From contig JAJQCL010000191.1 in the NCBI GenBank assembly GCA_021202715.1, positions 1,797-11,733 on the forward strand: a DNA stretch of 9,937 nt, in the 5' to 3' direction. Under the pieces are notes generated by a model. The model saw only the letters and a program-made list of their open reading frames with translations. It did not search any database and was not told the origin of the DNA. The stretch is from Lachnospiraceae bacterium (GTDB lineage: Bacteria > Bacillota > Clostridia > Lachnospirales > Lachnospiraceae). The position numbers were made by a program, and so were the translations under genes. Each line of letters starts with the position of its first letter. Within the stretch, counting starts at the first letter, position 1. This document shows, in pieces, positions 1 through 7,251 of this stretch.

Positions 1-2
1 GC

Positions 3-2627
3 GCGGAGGTAAAGCTGGCTCCTTATCCCGGTGAGATGGGAGCCGTCGGTGCAGCCCTGGCCGTAAAGCGGCAGGTGGCGGAATCCGGCTACCGAAACGG
101 GGACAGGTCCTCCTTCATCGGTTTTGACGCGCTGGAGCAGTTCTCCTATGAGACCCGGACCGGCGTCCCTTGTCCGGGCTGCGGCAACCGATGCAGCCGC
201 ACAATCGTCCGCTTCTCGACCGGAACACAATGGATCTCCGGGAATCGCTGTGAGAAGGGCGCCGTGGAGGAGCCGAACGGCTCCGCTGCCGGGAGCGCGG
301 AAAAGGGGAAACCGGCGGATTTGTTTGTGGAGCGGGAGAGGCTGTTATTTCAGGATTATCCATATCGACAGGTCGTTCCGGACCGAGGGGAGACGATCGG
401 TCTGCCCCGGGTGCTGGAATTCTGGGACAGCATGTCGTTCTGGAGCACTTTTTTCCGGGCGCTGGGGTATCGGGTGAAATTCTCTCACAAAAGCTCACGA
501 AAGATGTATGAGCAGGGGCTGCTTTATGTCGCTTCCGACACGATCTGTTTCCCGGCCAAACTGGTTCACGGCCATATCATGGATCTGGAGCAGGCCGGAG
601 TGGACCGGATCTTCCTGCCCTATGTGATGCATATGCCGCCGGAAGGGGTGGACAGGAACAGCCCTTATGTCTGCTCGGTCCTGCAGGGCTATCCGATGGT
701 GGTGCGCAATTCTCAGAATCCGGGGCAGGACGGAAGCGTCGTCTTCGACACGCCGGTCTTTCACTGGTTTGCGGAAAAGAACCGGAAGAAACAGATCTGT
801 CAGTATGCGGAAGAAACGTTGGGCGTCTCCCGCGCGGAGGCAGAGTCCGCTTTTCAGGACGGCGAACAGGCGCTGCGCACCTTCCGCGGCATTCTGACCG
901 GGCGCGGGGAAGAAGTGATCCGCCGGGCTCATGAAACGGGGACCTATGCCGTGGTGCTGGCAGGGCGGCCCTATCATACGGACCCCTTTGTCTGCCACGA
1001 TCTCTTCAAACGCTTCGAAGAGCGCGGTGTGCCGGTACTGACTGTGGACAGTCTGCCCCATCTCAGCGAGCAGGACCTGAAAAATACGACCATCGAGATC
1101 ACGAACAATTTTCACACCCGGATGCTGGAGGGCGCCATGCTGGCGGCTAAGGATCCGGCGCTGGAGTATGTGCAGATCGTCAGCTTCGGCTGCGGCCACG
1201 ATGCGATCCTGTCCGATGAGATCAATCGTATCCTTGCCGAGAGCGGCAGCAAATCTCCGCTGATCCTCAAGGTGGATGAAAGTGACGCTTCCGGTTCTCT
1301 GGGGATTCGCATTCAGTCCTTCCTGGAGACGATCGACATGAAACGAAAGGATGCCCGGCTGCGTGAGGCGATGCTGCACGGAGTAAAGGTGCTGCCTGAA
1401 CCCAGTCCGGTCAAGTTCTATAAAAAGGACAAGGCAAAGCGCACGATCCTTGTCCCCAATATCTCCCGGGAAGTATCGGTTTTGCTCGCGGCGATCATGG
1501 AGAAGGAGAATTATAAGGTCCGGACTTTGCCTGTCGGCGGCCGGGAGCAGATCGCCCTGGGGAAAAAGTATGTTCACAATGATATCTGCTTCCCCTGTCA
1601 GATGGTGATCGGGGAGCTGATCTATGCGCTGCAGGAGGGAAACGACCGGCAGGAGGACGTGGCGGTGGCGATGGTGAAGTTCCAGTGCGACTGCCGGATG
1701 TCCCACTATGCGGGGCTGCTTCGCAAGGGGCTGGACCGGGCCGGTTTTACGGATGTGCCGATCGTGACCACGGACATGAGTGATACGAAGGAGATGCATC
1801 CCGGCGTGGCCGTGCTGGGTGTCCGCGCGGTCTGGGAGGCCGTCTGGACCTTTATGATGCTGGATATCCTGACCGATCTGTGCCGGAAGATCCGCCCCTA
1901 TGAGCTGCATCCTGGTGAGACAGACGACGTCTATGAGGACTGTGTGGAGCAGCTGGCGGAAGGGATCCGCAGCGGTGTGCGCAGCGCCCGGCGAGCCTTT
2001 GCCTCCTGTATCGACCGCATGGGGAAGATTCCGTATGACCGAAGCCATCTAAAACCGAAGGTCTTCGTCACCGGCGAGTTGCTGGTGACCTATCATCCGG
2101 GTTCCAATTTCAACATTGAGCGGTATCTGGAGGATAACGGCATGGAGACGGCTTTCCCCCGGATCACCGATCAGCTGCGCAAGGATTTCCGGGCGACGGA
2201 GTGTGAGATCAAAGACTATCACGCCAATATCCCGCCGTATCCTCAGCTCGTCGAGGGACTGTTTGACTATGTGCAGAAAGAACTGGAGAAGATTGCCATC
2301 CGGCACGAGCTGTATGAATATGCCAGAAAGCCGAAGGAACTGTATCAGGAGGTCCGTGAGATCATCCCGGAGACCTTAAGCTGCGGCGAGGGGTGGCTGA
2401 TGGCGGCCGAGATCGCTCACAACGCCAAAGAGGGCGTCAGATCCTTCATCATCTTGCAGCCCTTCGGCTGTCTGCCGAACCATGTCTGCGGCCGGGGCGT
2501 CATCAAGCGGCTCAAGGAGGAGTATCCGGGCATTTCCATCCTGCCGCTGGATCTGGATCCGGATACCAGCTATGCCAATGTGGAGAATCGGCTGCAGATG
2601 CTGATCATGAATCAGGAGGCGGAGTAG
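3..2627 (+). CDS. 2-hydroxyacyl-CoA dehydratase activase-related protein, C-terminal part (5' end outside window)
   Basis: The frame is open from the first bases, so this is the last 874 codons of a longer gene; members of this fused family are usually about 1,400 residues. Visible residues 1-25 (AEVKLAPYPGEMGAVGAAL onward) look like the end of a BadF/BadG/HgdC-type ASKHA ATPase domain. A cysteine cluster follows (C57, C60, C64 in CPGCGNRC, then C83 in NRCEKG), next a DUF2229-type region with DTICFP (C182), and a second HGD-D-like half with NDICFPC (C529). The C-terminus has GCLPNHVCGRG and an LPLDLDPDTS segment. Known relatives activate 2-hydroxyacyl-CoA dehydratases by ATP-driven electron transfer in amino-acid fermentation; the role of the large fused forms is less certain. 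The ATG at 36 lies inside the ATPase domain and is not the true start. The protein is probably cytoplasmic. The stop TAG overlaps the 3' end of the opposite gene. Confidence 0.9.
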   Translation, partial: AEVKLAPYPGEMGAVGAALAVKRQVAESGYRNGDRSSFIGFDALEQFSYETRTGVPCPGCGNRCSRTIVRFSTGTQWISGNRCEKGAVEEPNGSAAGSAEKGKPADLFVERERLLFQDYPYRQVVPDRGETIGLPRVLEFWDSMSFWSTFFRALGYRVKFSHKSSRKMYEQGLLYVASDTICFPAKLVHGHIMDLEQAGVDRIFLPYVMHMPPEGVDRNSPYVCSVLQGYPMVVRNSQNPGQDGSVVFDTPVFHWFAEKNRKKQICQYAEETLGVSRAEAESAFQDGEQALRTFRGILTGRGEEVIRRAHETGTYAVVLAGRPYHTDPFVCHDLFKRFEERGVPVLTVDSLPHLSEQDLKNTTIEITNNFHTRMLEGAMLAAKDPALEYVQIVSFGCGHDAILSDEINRILAESGSKSPLILKVDESDASGSLGIRIQSFLETIDMKRKDARLREAMLHGVKVLPEPSPVKFYKKDKAKRTILVPNISREVSVLLAAIMEKENYKVRTLPVGGREQIALGKKYVHNDICFPCQMVIGELIYALQEGNDRQEDVAVAMVKFQCDCRMSHYAGLLRKGLDRAGFTDVPIVTTDMSDTKEMHPGVAVLGVRAVWEAVWTFMMLDILTDLCRKIRPYELHPGETDDVYEDCVEQLAEGIRSGVRSARRAFASCIDRMGKIPYDRSHLKPKVFVTGELLVTYHPGSNFNIERYLEDNGMETAFPRITDQLRKDFRATECEIKDYHANIPPYPQLVEGLFDYVQKELEKIAIRHELYEYARKPKELYQEVREIIPETLSCGEGWLMAAEIAHNAKEGVRSFIILQPFGCLPNHVCGRGVIKRLKEEYPGISILPLDLDPDTSYANVENRLQMLIMNQEAE

Positions 2628-3387
2628 GCCTGTATTCCACATATTGATATGTGCTGTTCCGGCTCCGTTTTTCCATACAGGCAAGGACCTGGTCCCGCAG
2701 ATGTTTTTTCTGCTGCGGCAGACTCTGGCCTTCCTCGGAGTAAAAGGGCCCGTCCAGGTACACCGTGAGCTTCGGTTTCCGGGAAAAACGCCGGGCCTGA
2801 TAGGTGGTCGTCATGCAAAAGGCGGGAACCCGGTTCTTTACGGCATAGTCAAACGCGGTGGCCGGGTACGGGCGGATCTGCGTACAGTAAGGCCAGACGT
2901 GGCCCTCCGGATAGACGATGACGCAATGCTTCTCCTGCAGCCGCTGCTGCACCGCGCGGAGGAAGGAGGACATCTGAGACCGGGTGCCCGGAATGGGGAG
3001 AGCGCCCAGCCAGGGCAGCAGAAGACCGATGCCCGGAATTCCCAGGTTGGCAGGGCTTACGATCGTGTAACACCGTTTGGGGGAGCACACCAGCCCCGGA
3101 ATGAACACGTCTCCGAGGGGCTGCGTGTGATTGCCATAGACGACGGCGCCCTGATCGCGGTATTTCTTCCAGTCCACAGCCTGTACGATTTTCAGATGAA
3201 GACCGAATTTCCCGTAGAGCATGCCGAACAGATATCCGGCGCCGTACACGAGGGCGCTGCGCAGTCTGGCTCTCCGGCCGTCCCGGATCCATGCGTAGTC
3301 TTCCGGCAGCGTGAAATCCTGATGGGTGCTTTCCACAAAATCATCCTGAAAGGTTTTGTAATAATAAATCTTTTTTCGGGCAGCCAT
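2605..3387 (-). CDS. Lysophospholipid acyltransferase family protein (PlsC-like)
   Basis: This 260-residue protein has the acyltransferase core. YGNHTQPLGD places the presumed catalytic H87 six residues before D93 (HX5D rather than the textbook HX4D). The acceptor-binding block is YPEGHVWPY around residues 159-166, and SPANLGIPGIG with LGALPIPGT lies between them. A Clostridia subgroup of PlsC-like proteins, as I recall it, carries the same HX5D spacing and a PE(A/G)HxWPY block, so this is probably an active subgroup member and not a damaged enzyme. The expected reaction is transfer of an acyl chain to a lysophospholipid or related acceptor at the inner membrane face; the exact substrate is unknown. 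The start is supported by AAGGAGAG at 3396-3403. The gene lies 18 bp behind the TetR gene, its Shine-Dalgarno sitting just upstream of, and nearly touching, the TetR stop, so the two are probably co-transcribed. Its last 23 bp overlap the convergent activase gene. Confidence 0.85.
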   Translation of the reverse strand: MAARKKIYYYKTFQDDFVESTHQDFTLPEDYAWIRDGRRARLRSALVYGAGYLFGMLYGKFGLHLKIVQAVDWKKYRDQGAVVYGNHTQPLGDVFIPGLVCSPKRCYTIVSPANLGIPGIGLLLPWLGALPIPGTRSQMSSFLRAVQQRLQEKHCVIVYPEGHVWPYCTQIRPYPATAFDYAVKNRVPAFCMTTTYQARRFSRKPKLTVYLDGPFYSEEGQSLPQQKKHLRDQVLACMEKRSRNSTYQYVEYRPTPPPDS

Positions 3388-3405
3388 TGCGATACCTCTC
3401 CTTCT

Positions 3406-4041
3406 TTACGATGGCTCAACAGCCGGTCTCATCCCGGATTCGATATGAGGAGACGGCCTCTCTGCTTCATTGTGATATGTGTCCTGGAAGGAAGGTGTCA
3501 TATAGGTTATCAATCCCTGTAAGACAAGGTCCTGCATCATCGTGCTGATCTCTTCCGTGCTTAGATCTTTCCCCTTTTTATTCCAGAGCTGCAGCAGGCC
3601 GAGCAGCGCGGAGCTGGCGAAGCAGATCAGATAGTCGAAATGCGGAGTATCCTCTGAGATACGGAAAAAATCTACAATCAGTGGAAACAGTTCCGCTTTC
3701 ACTTTTTCCAGAAAAGAAGAATCTCCGTTCGGCCCGAGAAGCAGATACATCCTTTCATTCATGGCCTCAAAGATATTCTGGAACAGTTCACCCGGTGAAT
3801 CCTCTTCGGGTGAGGCCTGCAGGACGGTCTGCTTGATCTGCTCCAGCAGCTTCGTTTCCACATAGGTGACAAGGTCGTCTGTGTCGATAAAGTATTCATA
3901 AAAAGTGCTGCGGTTATATCCCGCACGCCGTGTCAGTTCGCTGACAGCGATTTTCGCGATGGGCTTTTCTTCGATCAGGGGCCAGAAGGCATCCACGAAT
4001 TTCTGCCGCGTTTTCTCTGTGATCTCCGGTTGTTTCTTCAT
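3406..4041 (-). CDS. TetR/AcrR-family transcriptional regulator
   Basis: This is a 211-residue one-component regulator. The N-terminal 55 residues form a TetR DNA-binding domain: TRQKFVDAFWPLIEEKPIAK, then helix-turn-helix residues ELTRRAGYNRSTFYEYF, followed by DTDDLV, which starts the ligand/dimer domain. The C-terminal part is mostly helical, with a FASSALLGLLQLWNKKGK segment typical of TetR C-terminal dimerization domains. The ATG at 4041 is preferred over an in-frame ATG at 4119 because GGAGGAG lies at 4045-4051. The extra 26 residues also do not resemble the family, and the upstream ATG overlaps the predicted -10 box. The gene is divergent from an ABC exporter, the classical arrangement for a TetR repressor of an efflux or export operon, and it leads the acyltransferase gene. 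It probably represses both directions through the palindrome at 4114-4140. The ligand is unknown. Confidence 0.9.
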   Translation of the reverse strand: MKKQPEITEKTRQKFVDAFWPLIEEKPIAKIAVSELTRRAGYNRSTFYEYFIDTDDLVTYVETKLLEQIKQTVLQASPEEDSPGELFQNIFEAMNERMYLLLGPNGDSSFLEKVKAELFPLIVDFFRISEDTPHFDYLICFASSALLGLLQLWNKKGKDLSTEEISTMMQDLVLQGLITYMTPSFQDTYHNEAERPSPHIESGMRPAVEPS

Positions 4042-4083
4042 TTTCTCCTCCGTATCATCCGACAGGTTCTGAAAAATTGATGG

Positions 4084-4112
4084 TTGATGATTCCTGCCTG
4101 TATGGGTATAAT
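4084..4112 (+). promoter_or_regulatory. Predicted sigma-A promoter of the ABC exporter operon
   Basis: A -35 box TTGATG (4084-4089) and a perfect -10 box TATAAT (4107-4112) are separated by exactly 17 bp. Transcription would start near 4119, inside the candidate operator, and leave a leader of about 38 nt carrying AAGGAGGG (4143-4150) ahead of the ATG at 4157. A TTGATGG sequence is also repeated just upstream (4077-4083). Confidence 0.7.
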
Positions 4113-4113
4113 C

Positions 4114-4140
4114 CATCATACGACAAGTTGTTGGATAATG
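4114..4140. promoter_or_regulatory. Candidate TetR operator: 27-bp imperfect palindrome
   Basis: A dyad is centred on G4127. The inner nine bases ACAAGTTGT (4123-4131) are fully symmetric around the central G. Extending to 4114 and 4140, 10 of 13 base pairs are complementary; the mismatches are 4122/4132, 4120/4134 and 4117/4137. Size and symmetry fit a TetR dimer site. It covers the start-site region of the rightward promoter and the -10 plus spacer of the leftward promoter, so occupancy could block both. Assignment to the adjacent TetR protein is inferred from position. Confidence 0.6.
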
Positions 4141-4144
4141 TCAA
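4115..4144 (-). promoter_or_regulatory. Predicted sigma-A promoter of the TetR-acyltransferase unit
   Basis: On the minus strand a perfect -35 box TTGACA (4144-4139) is followed after 18 bp by TATGAT (4120-4115). Transcription would start near 4108 and run through GGAGGAG (4051-4045) to the ATG at 4041. The promoter is back to back with the ABC operon promoter, and both contact the palindrome between them. Confidence 0.6.
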
Positions 4145-4156
4145 GGAGGGATATAA

Positions 4157-5090
4157 ATGTCCGTTATCTCTGTAGATCATCTGACAAAGGACTACGGCCA
4201 TGGCCGCGGCGTGTTTGATGTAAATATCAGAATCGACACAGGCACATGCTATGGATTTCTGGGGCCCAACGGAGCGGGAAAAACAACGACGATCCGCCAT
4301 CTGATGGGTTTTTCCAGACCGCAGGAAGGCAGTACCTCGATTCTGGGAAAGGACAGTTGGGAGAACAGTGCCTGGCTGCAGAATACGGTCGGCTATCTGC
4401 CGGGGGGAGGTGACGCTTCCGGCCGGTCTGTCCGGGACCGCGTTTTTGCGGATGATGGAGCGGATGCGCGGAGTAAAGAATCGCGAATATCTGAGTATGC
4501 TGTTAAATCGTTTTGAACTGGACCCCAACATCAGCATTAAGCAGATGAGCCTCGGCGTCAAGCGAAAGCTGGCGGTTGTCACCGCATTTATGCATGACCC
4601 GGAGATTCTCATCCTGGATGAGCCGACCTCGGGGCTTGATCCGGTGATGCAGGAGACGTTCATCGAATTCGTCCGGGAGGAAAAGCAGCGCGGAAAGACG
4701 ATCTTTTTATCCTCTCATATCTTCCATGAGGTGGACGCTGTCTGTGACCGTATTGCGATCATCCGGGACGGGAAGATCGTGTCGGAATTTCAGTCGGAAG
4801 AGCTGAAACAGAAGCATGATCGGATCTATCGGGTGTCCTTTGCCGATGCTGATTCCTATACGGCTTTTGTCAGCAAACCGTTTACCTTCACTTCGAAGAA
4901 CAAAAGGAAGCTGCGGGTGCGGGTGCAGATCCCGGCGGAGCAGGTCGGTGCGCTGATCGCGAGCCTGAAGGGGTTTCATATCGCTGATTTTATAGAAATC
5001 CCCTTTACACTGGAAGATTATTTTATGGGCTTCTACGATACCGGTCATCATTTTGAGGGAGTGTCGTCCGGGCGCTCTGAAAGGAAGTGA
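4157..5090 (+). pseudogene. ABC transporter ATP-binding protein, interrupted by a +1 frameshift at a G6 run
   Basis: The gene starts at ATG 4157 behind AAGGAGGG. The first frame encodes ISVDHLTKDYG and Walker A GPNGAGKTT (residues 36-44) and reaches VGYLPG. It then leaves the family pattern and stops at TGA 4514-4516 after 119 residues. From 4407 the next frame continues the alignment exactly (GEVTLPAGLSG), followed by signature-like MSLGVKRK, Walker B EILILDEPTSGLDP, H-loop SSHIF, and a C-terminal domain ending at 5090. Dropping one G from the run at 4402-4407 restores a 310-residue protein of normal family length, closely like the next gene (VSYIPGEIAFPD at the matching place). The downstream part looks undamaged, so this may be a recent mutation, a homopolymer sequencing error or a switchable frame. 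The intact protein would energise export through the permease encoded two genes on. Confidence 0.85.
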
Positions 5091-5094
5091 AGCA

Positions 5095-6009
5095 ATGAGC
5101 AGGACAATGATCTCCGTGGAGCATCTGACAAAGGATTATGGACAGGGACGGGGAATCTTTGATCTTTCTCTGGATATTCGTGAGGGAGAGGTCTTCGGCT
5201 ATTTGGGAACCAACGGCTCCGGGAAGACGACGACCATCCGTCACATGATGGGCTTCCTGAAGGCGGACAGCGGCAAGGTGACAGTCAACGGCCTGAATCC
5301 GTGGAAGCAGGCGCCCGATGTGATGAAGAGCGTCAGCTACATTCCGGGTGAGATCGCGTTCCCCGATCTGAAGACCGGTACCGATTTTTTCAAGGTACAG
5401 GCACAGTTTCTGGGTGAGAAGGATTTTACCTATATGAACCATCTGATCGATCTGCTCGGCCTGGATTCTTCGGCGGTTTTAAAACGCATGAGCAAGGGCA
5501 TGAAGCAGAAAACGGCGATCGTCGCCGCGCTGATGGGAGACCGGGATATCCTCATCCTCGATGAGCCGACGACTGGGCTGGATCCTCTGATGCGGGAGAC
5601 ATTTCTGGAACTGATCCGGGAGGAAAAGGCCCGGGGACGAACCATTTTTATGTCGAGCCACATTTTCGAGGAGATCGAAGAAGTGTGCGACCGGGTGGCG
5701 ATCATTCATGATGGAAGGATTCAGAGTGTGATCAATCTGTCCGAATTCCGCCATGGTTCCGTGCGGACCTTCGGGGTGGAATTCGCAGAGGAAGAGTCGG
5801 CGAAAATCTTCTGCGGACGGCTGCCGGGCAGCCGCCGGGAGGGGGCGCAGGTCCGGTTTGACGCTGTGGCAAAGGATGTGGACGCGGCGTTTCAGGCGAT
5901 GGACGGGTTACAGGTCCTTTCCCTGTCGGAGAGCCATCCGGATTTAGAGGAATATTTTATGAAAACGCTACAGAACGGGATGAGAAGGAGGAGCGACAGG
6001 ACAAAATGA
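5095..6009 (+). CDS. ABC transporter ATP-binding protein (CcmA/drug-export type)
   Basis: This 304-residue nucleotide-binding subunit hydrolyses ATP on the cytoplasmic face to drive an ABC-2-type exporter. Walker A is GTNGSGKTT (38-46), the signature is the degenerate MSKGMKQK (132-139), Walker B is ILILDE (152-157), the D-loop is GLDP (161-164) and the H-loop histidine is H189. A C-terminal regulatory-type domain ends in DLEEYFMKTL. The start at 5095 has AAGGAAG upstream (5081-5087); a longer in-frame start at 5053 would overlap the preceding gene and adds residues unlike the family. Only 4 bp separate it from the previous ATPase gene, and its stop overlaps the permease start as ATGA, which suggests translational coupling. 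It resembles the preceding ATPase throughout, so the pair probably arose by tandem duplication. It is intact and could serve the permease alone if its neighbour is dead. Confidence 0.93.
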   Translation: MSRTMISVEHLTKDYGQGRGIFDLSLDIREGEVFGYLGTNGSGKTTTIRHMMGFLKADSGKVTVNGLNPWKQAPDVMKSVSYIPGEIAFPDLKTGTDFFKVQAQFLGEKDFTYMNHLIDLLGLDSSAVLKRMSKGMKQKTAIVAALMGDRDILILDEPTTGLDPLMRETFLELIREEKARGRTIFMSSHIFEEIEEVCDRVAIIHDGRIQSVINLSEFRHGSVRTFGVEFAEEESAKIFCGRLPGSRREGAQVRFDAVAKDVDAAFQAMDGLQVLSLSESHPDLEEYFMKTLQNGMRRRSDRTK

Positions 6010-7190
6010 AGACGACGAAAATATTTTCCTGGCCGCTGATGAAGCAGAGCATCAGCGCCAACAAGGTTCTGGCGATCGCGTGCACCATTGTTCTCTGCCT
6101 GATGACGGTCGTTACGACCTTTGCGGGAAATCTGATCGGTTCTACCTCGGATTCCACGGATTATACCGATGCGCAGACGGATTTTTACAGCTATCTGTAT
6201 GTGCTGGCGTCGTATAATGAGATGGCGGGCGCGGAACTGAGCTATGAGGACTTTTCGGAGGCGGATGATCTGACGGCGTATGATACGGTGTTTGAGATGA
6301 TGTCGGAACAATCTGAGGATCTGGATCTGAGCAGTGAAGGCTTTGCGGAGGCCGCGGAGGAGCTGTCGCAGTCGGAGGTCGGACTGGACGCCTACATCGC
6401 TAATTTTGAGTATGTCTACGCATTGGGTTCGGTGCAGGGCTGCTTCTCCGGCGACGACCTGGATGTGGAGACCATGATGACCAATATGCTGGAAATGATG
6501 GGTGTGTCCTCCGACCTGGTGGAGAATCTGAGTGAGATGGACACCTCGGCCATGCTGAACCAGATGTATTTTACCATTATGAGTCTGCTGCCGATTCTGC
6601 TGTTCATTATCTTCGCCGGCAATGCGCTGATCGTCGATCAGGTGGATAAGGGCTCCATGGCCTATATCCTCTCGACGCCCACAAAGCGCAGCGCCGTCGC
6701 GATCACACAGGCGATCTACATGATCGTGACGCCGTTCATCATGGTGGGATGCGCGTTCCTTGTCAAACTGGCGGCCTGCAACGTCATCATCGGCGAAGTC
6801 GACGTGGCAAAATATGCGGCGCTCTACGGCGGCCTGTATCTCCTGACAGAAGCGATGGCAGGCATCTGCTATCTGGCTAGCTGCCTCTTCAACCTGAGCA
6901 AATATGCCCTGGCTCTGGGCGGCGGGCTGAATATCTGGTTTTTCATCTGTTCCCTGCTGGGAATGTTCGGCTCGGAGAACATGGTGAATACGGGAATGGG
7001 CGTCGAGGAGCTGGGAATGTTCAACCGGCTCTCGCTGGTCGGCCTCTTTGACATTGACGCGCTGGGAACCGTTGGCTCCGGCGCCGTGGATGATTCCTTC
7101 ATCCCCAAGCTGATCGTGCTGGTTGTCGTGGCTGTGGTCTGCTATGTGACGGGCGCGGTTCGTTTCCAGAGGAAAGATTTGCCGTTATAA
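6006..7190 (+). CDS. ABC-2-type transporter permease with large acidic ectodomain
   Basis: This 394-residue membrane protein is the only permease of the operon and starts in a 4-bp ATGA overlap with the ATPase gene. Predicted segments are TM1 about 22-44, a long loop about 45-185, TM2 about 186-206, and four more TMs near 232-256, 268-290, 296-316 and 364-384. The cytoplasmic loop after TM2 contains DQVDKGSMAYILSTPTKRS, a typical ABC-2 coupling segment. Residues 21-214 contain no Lys, Arg or His, and the loop between TM1 and TM2 has roughly 33 Asp/Glu. By the positive-inside rule this loop lies outside the cell. It presumably forms a homodimer driven by one or both ATPases. The substrate is unknown; a cationic or lipid-like compound is a guess from the loop charge and the TetR context. 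Confidence 0.88.
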   Translation: MKTTKIFSWPLMKQSISANKVLAIACTIVLCLMTVVTTFAGNLIGSTSDSTDYTDAQTDFYSYLYVLASYNEMAGAELSYEDFSEADDLTAYDTVFEMMSEQSEDLDLSSEGFAEAAEELSQSEVGLDAYIANFEYVYALGSVQGCFSGDDLDVETMMTNMLEMMGVSSDLVENLSEMDTSAMLNQMYFTIMSLLPILLFIIFAGNALIVDQVDKGSMAYILSTPTKRSAVAITQAIYMIVTPFIMVGCAFLVKLAACNVIIGEVDVAKYAALYGGLYLLTEAMAGICYLASCLFNLSKYALALGGGLNIWFFICSLLGMFGSENMVNTGMGVEELGMFNRLSLVGLFDIDALGTVGSGAVDDSFIPKLIVLVVVAVVCYVTGAVRFQRKDLPL

Positions 7191-7213
7191 GAAAATTTCT
7201 CACAACGATGCTG

Positions 7214-7241
7214 GAAGGCCTGCACAGGTGTGCAGGCCTTC
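7214..7241 (+). terminator. Hairpin downstream of the ABC exporter operon
   Basis: A perfect 12-bp stem (GAAGGCCTGCAC, 7214-7225, with 7230-7241) closes a 4-nt loop, 24 bp after the permease stop. The rightward tail is T-rich but broken (TCCTTTTAACTTTTT, starting about 6 nt after the stem), so it is a plausible though imperfect intrinsic terminator. It sits between two converging genes and may also stop the leftward DUF2156 transcript, although the T-tract on that side is weak. Confidence 0.65.
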
Positions 7242-7251
7242 ACGTGTCCTT

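Noticed and set aside
36..38. ATG as the start of the activase gene
   Set aside because: Eleven in-frame codons before it continue the conserved end of the ATPase domain (VKLAPYPGE), so the real start is upstream of the window.
495..2048. 517-codon open frame on the minus strand inside the activase gene
   Set aside because: It is antisense to a well-supported coding frame, shows no recognisable domain or sensible composition (rich in His, Arg, Gln), and reflects low stop frequency in GC-rich third positions.
2638..2653. Small hairpin CACATA-TTGA-TATGTG just past the activase stop as a terminator
   Set aside because: The stem is short and AT-rich, no T-tract follows, and it lies within the acyltransferase coding region.
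2644..3522. 292-codon plus-strand open frame opposite the acyltransferase and TetR genes
   Set aside because: It runs across two well-identified minus-strand genes and their junction, lacks a family pattern, and has no clear ribosome binding site at its start.
4042..4119. 26-residue N-terminal extension of the TetR protein from ATG 4119
   Set aside because: The extension does not resemble the family, the ATG overlaps the predicted -10 box, and a strong Shine-Dalgarno precedes the ATG at 4041.
4055..4663. 202-codon minus-strand frame across the divergent control region and ATPase gene
   Set aside because: It is antisense to the ATPase Walker motifs and crosses the promoter region; no protein features are seen.
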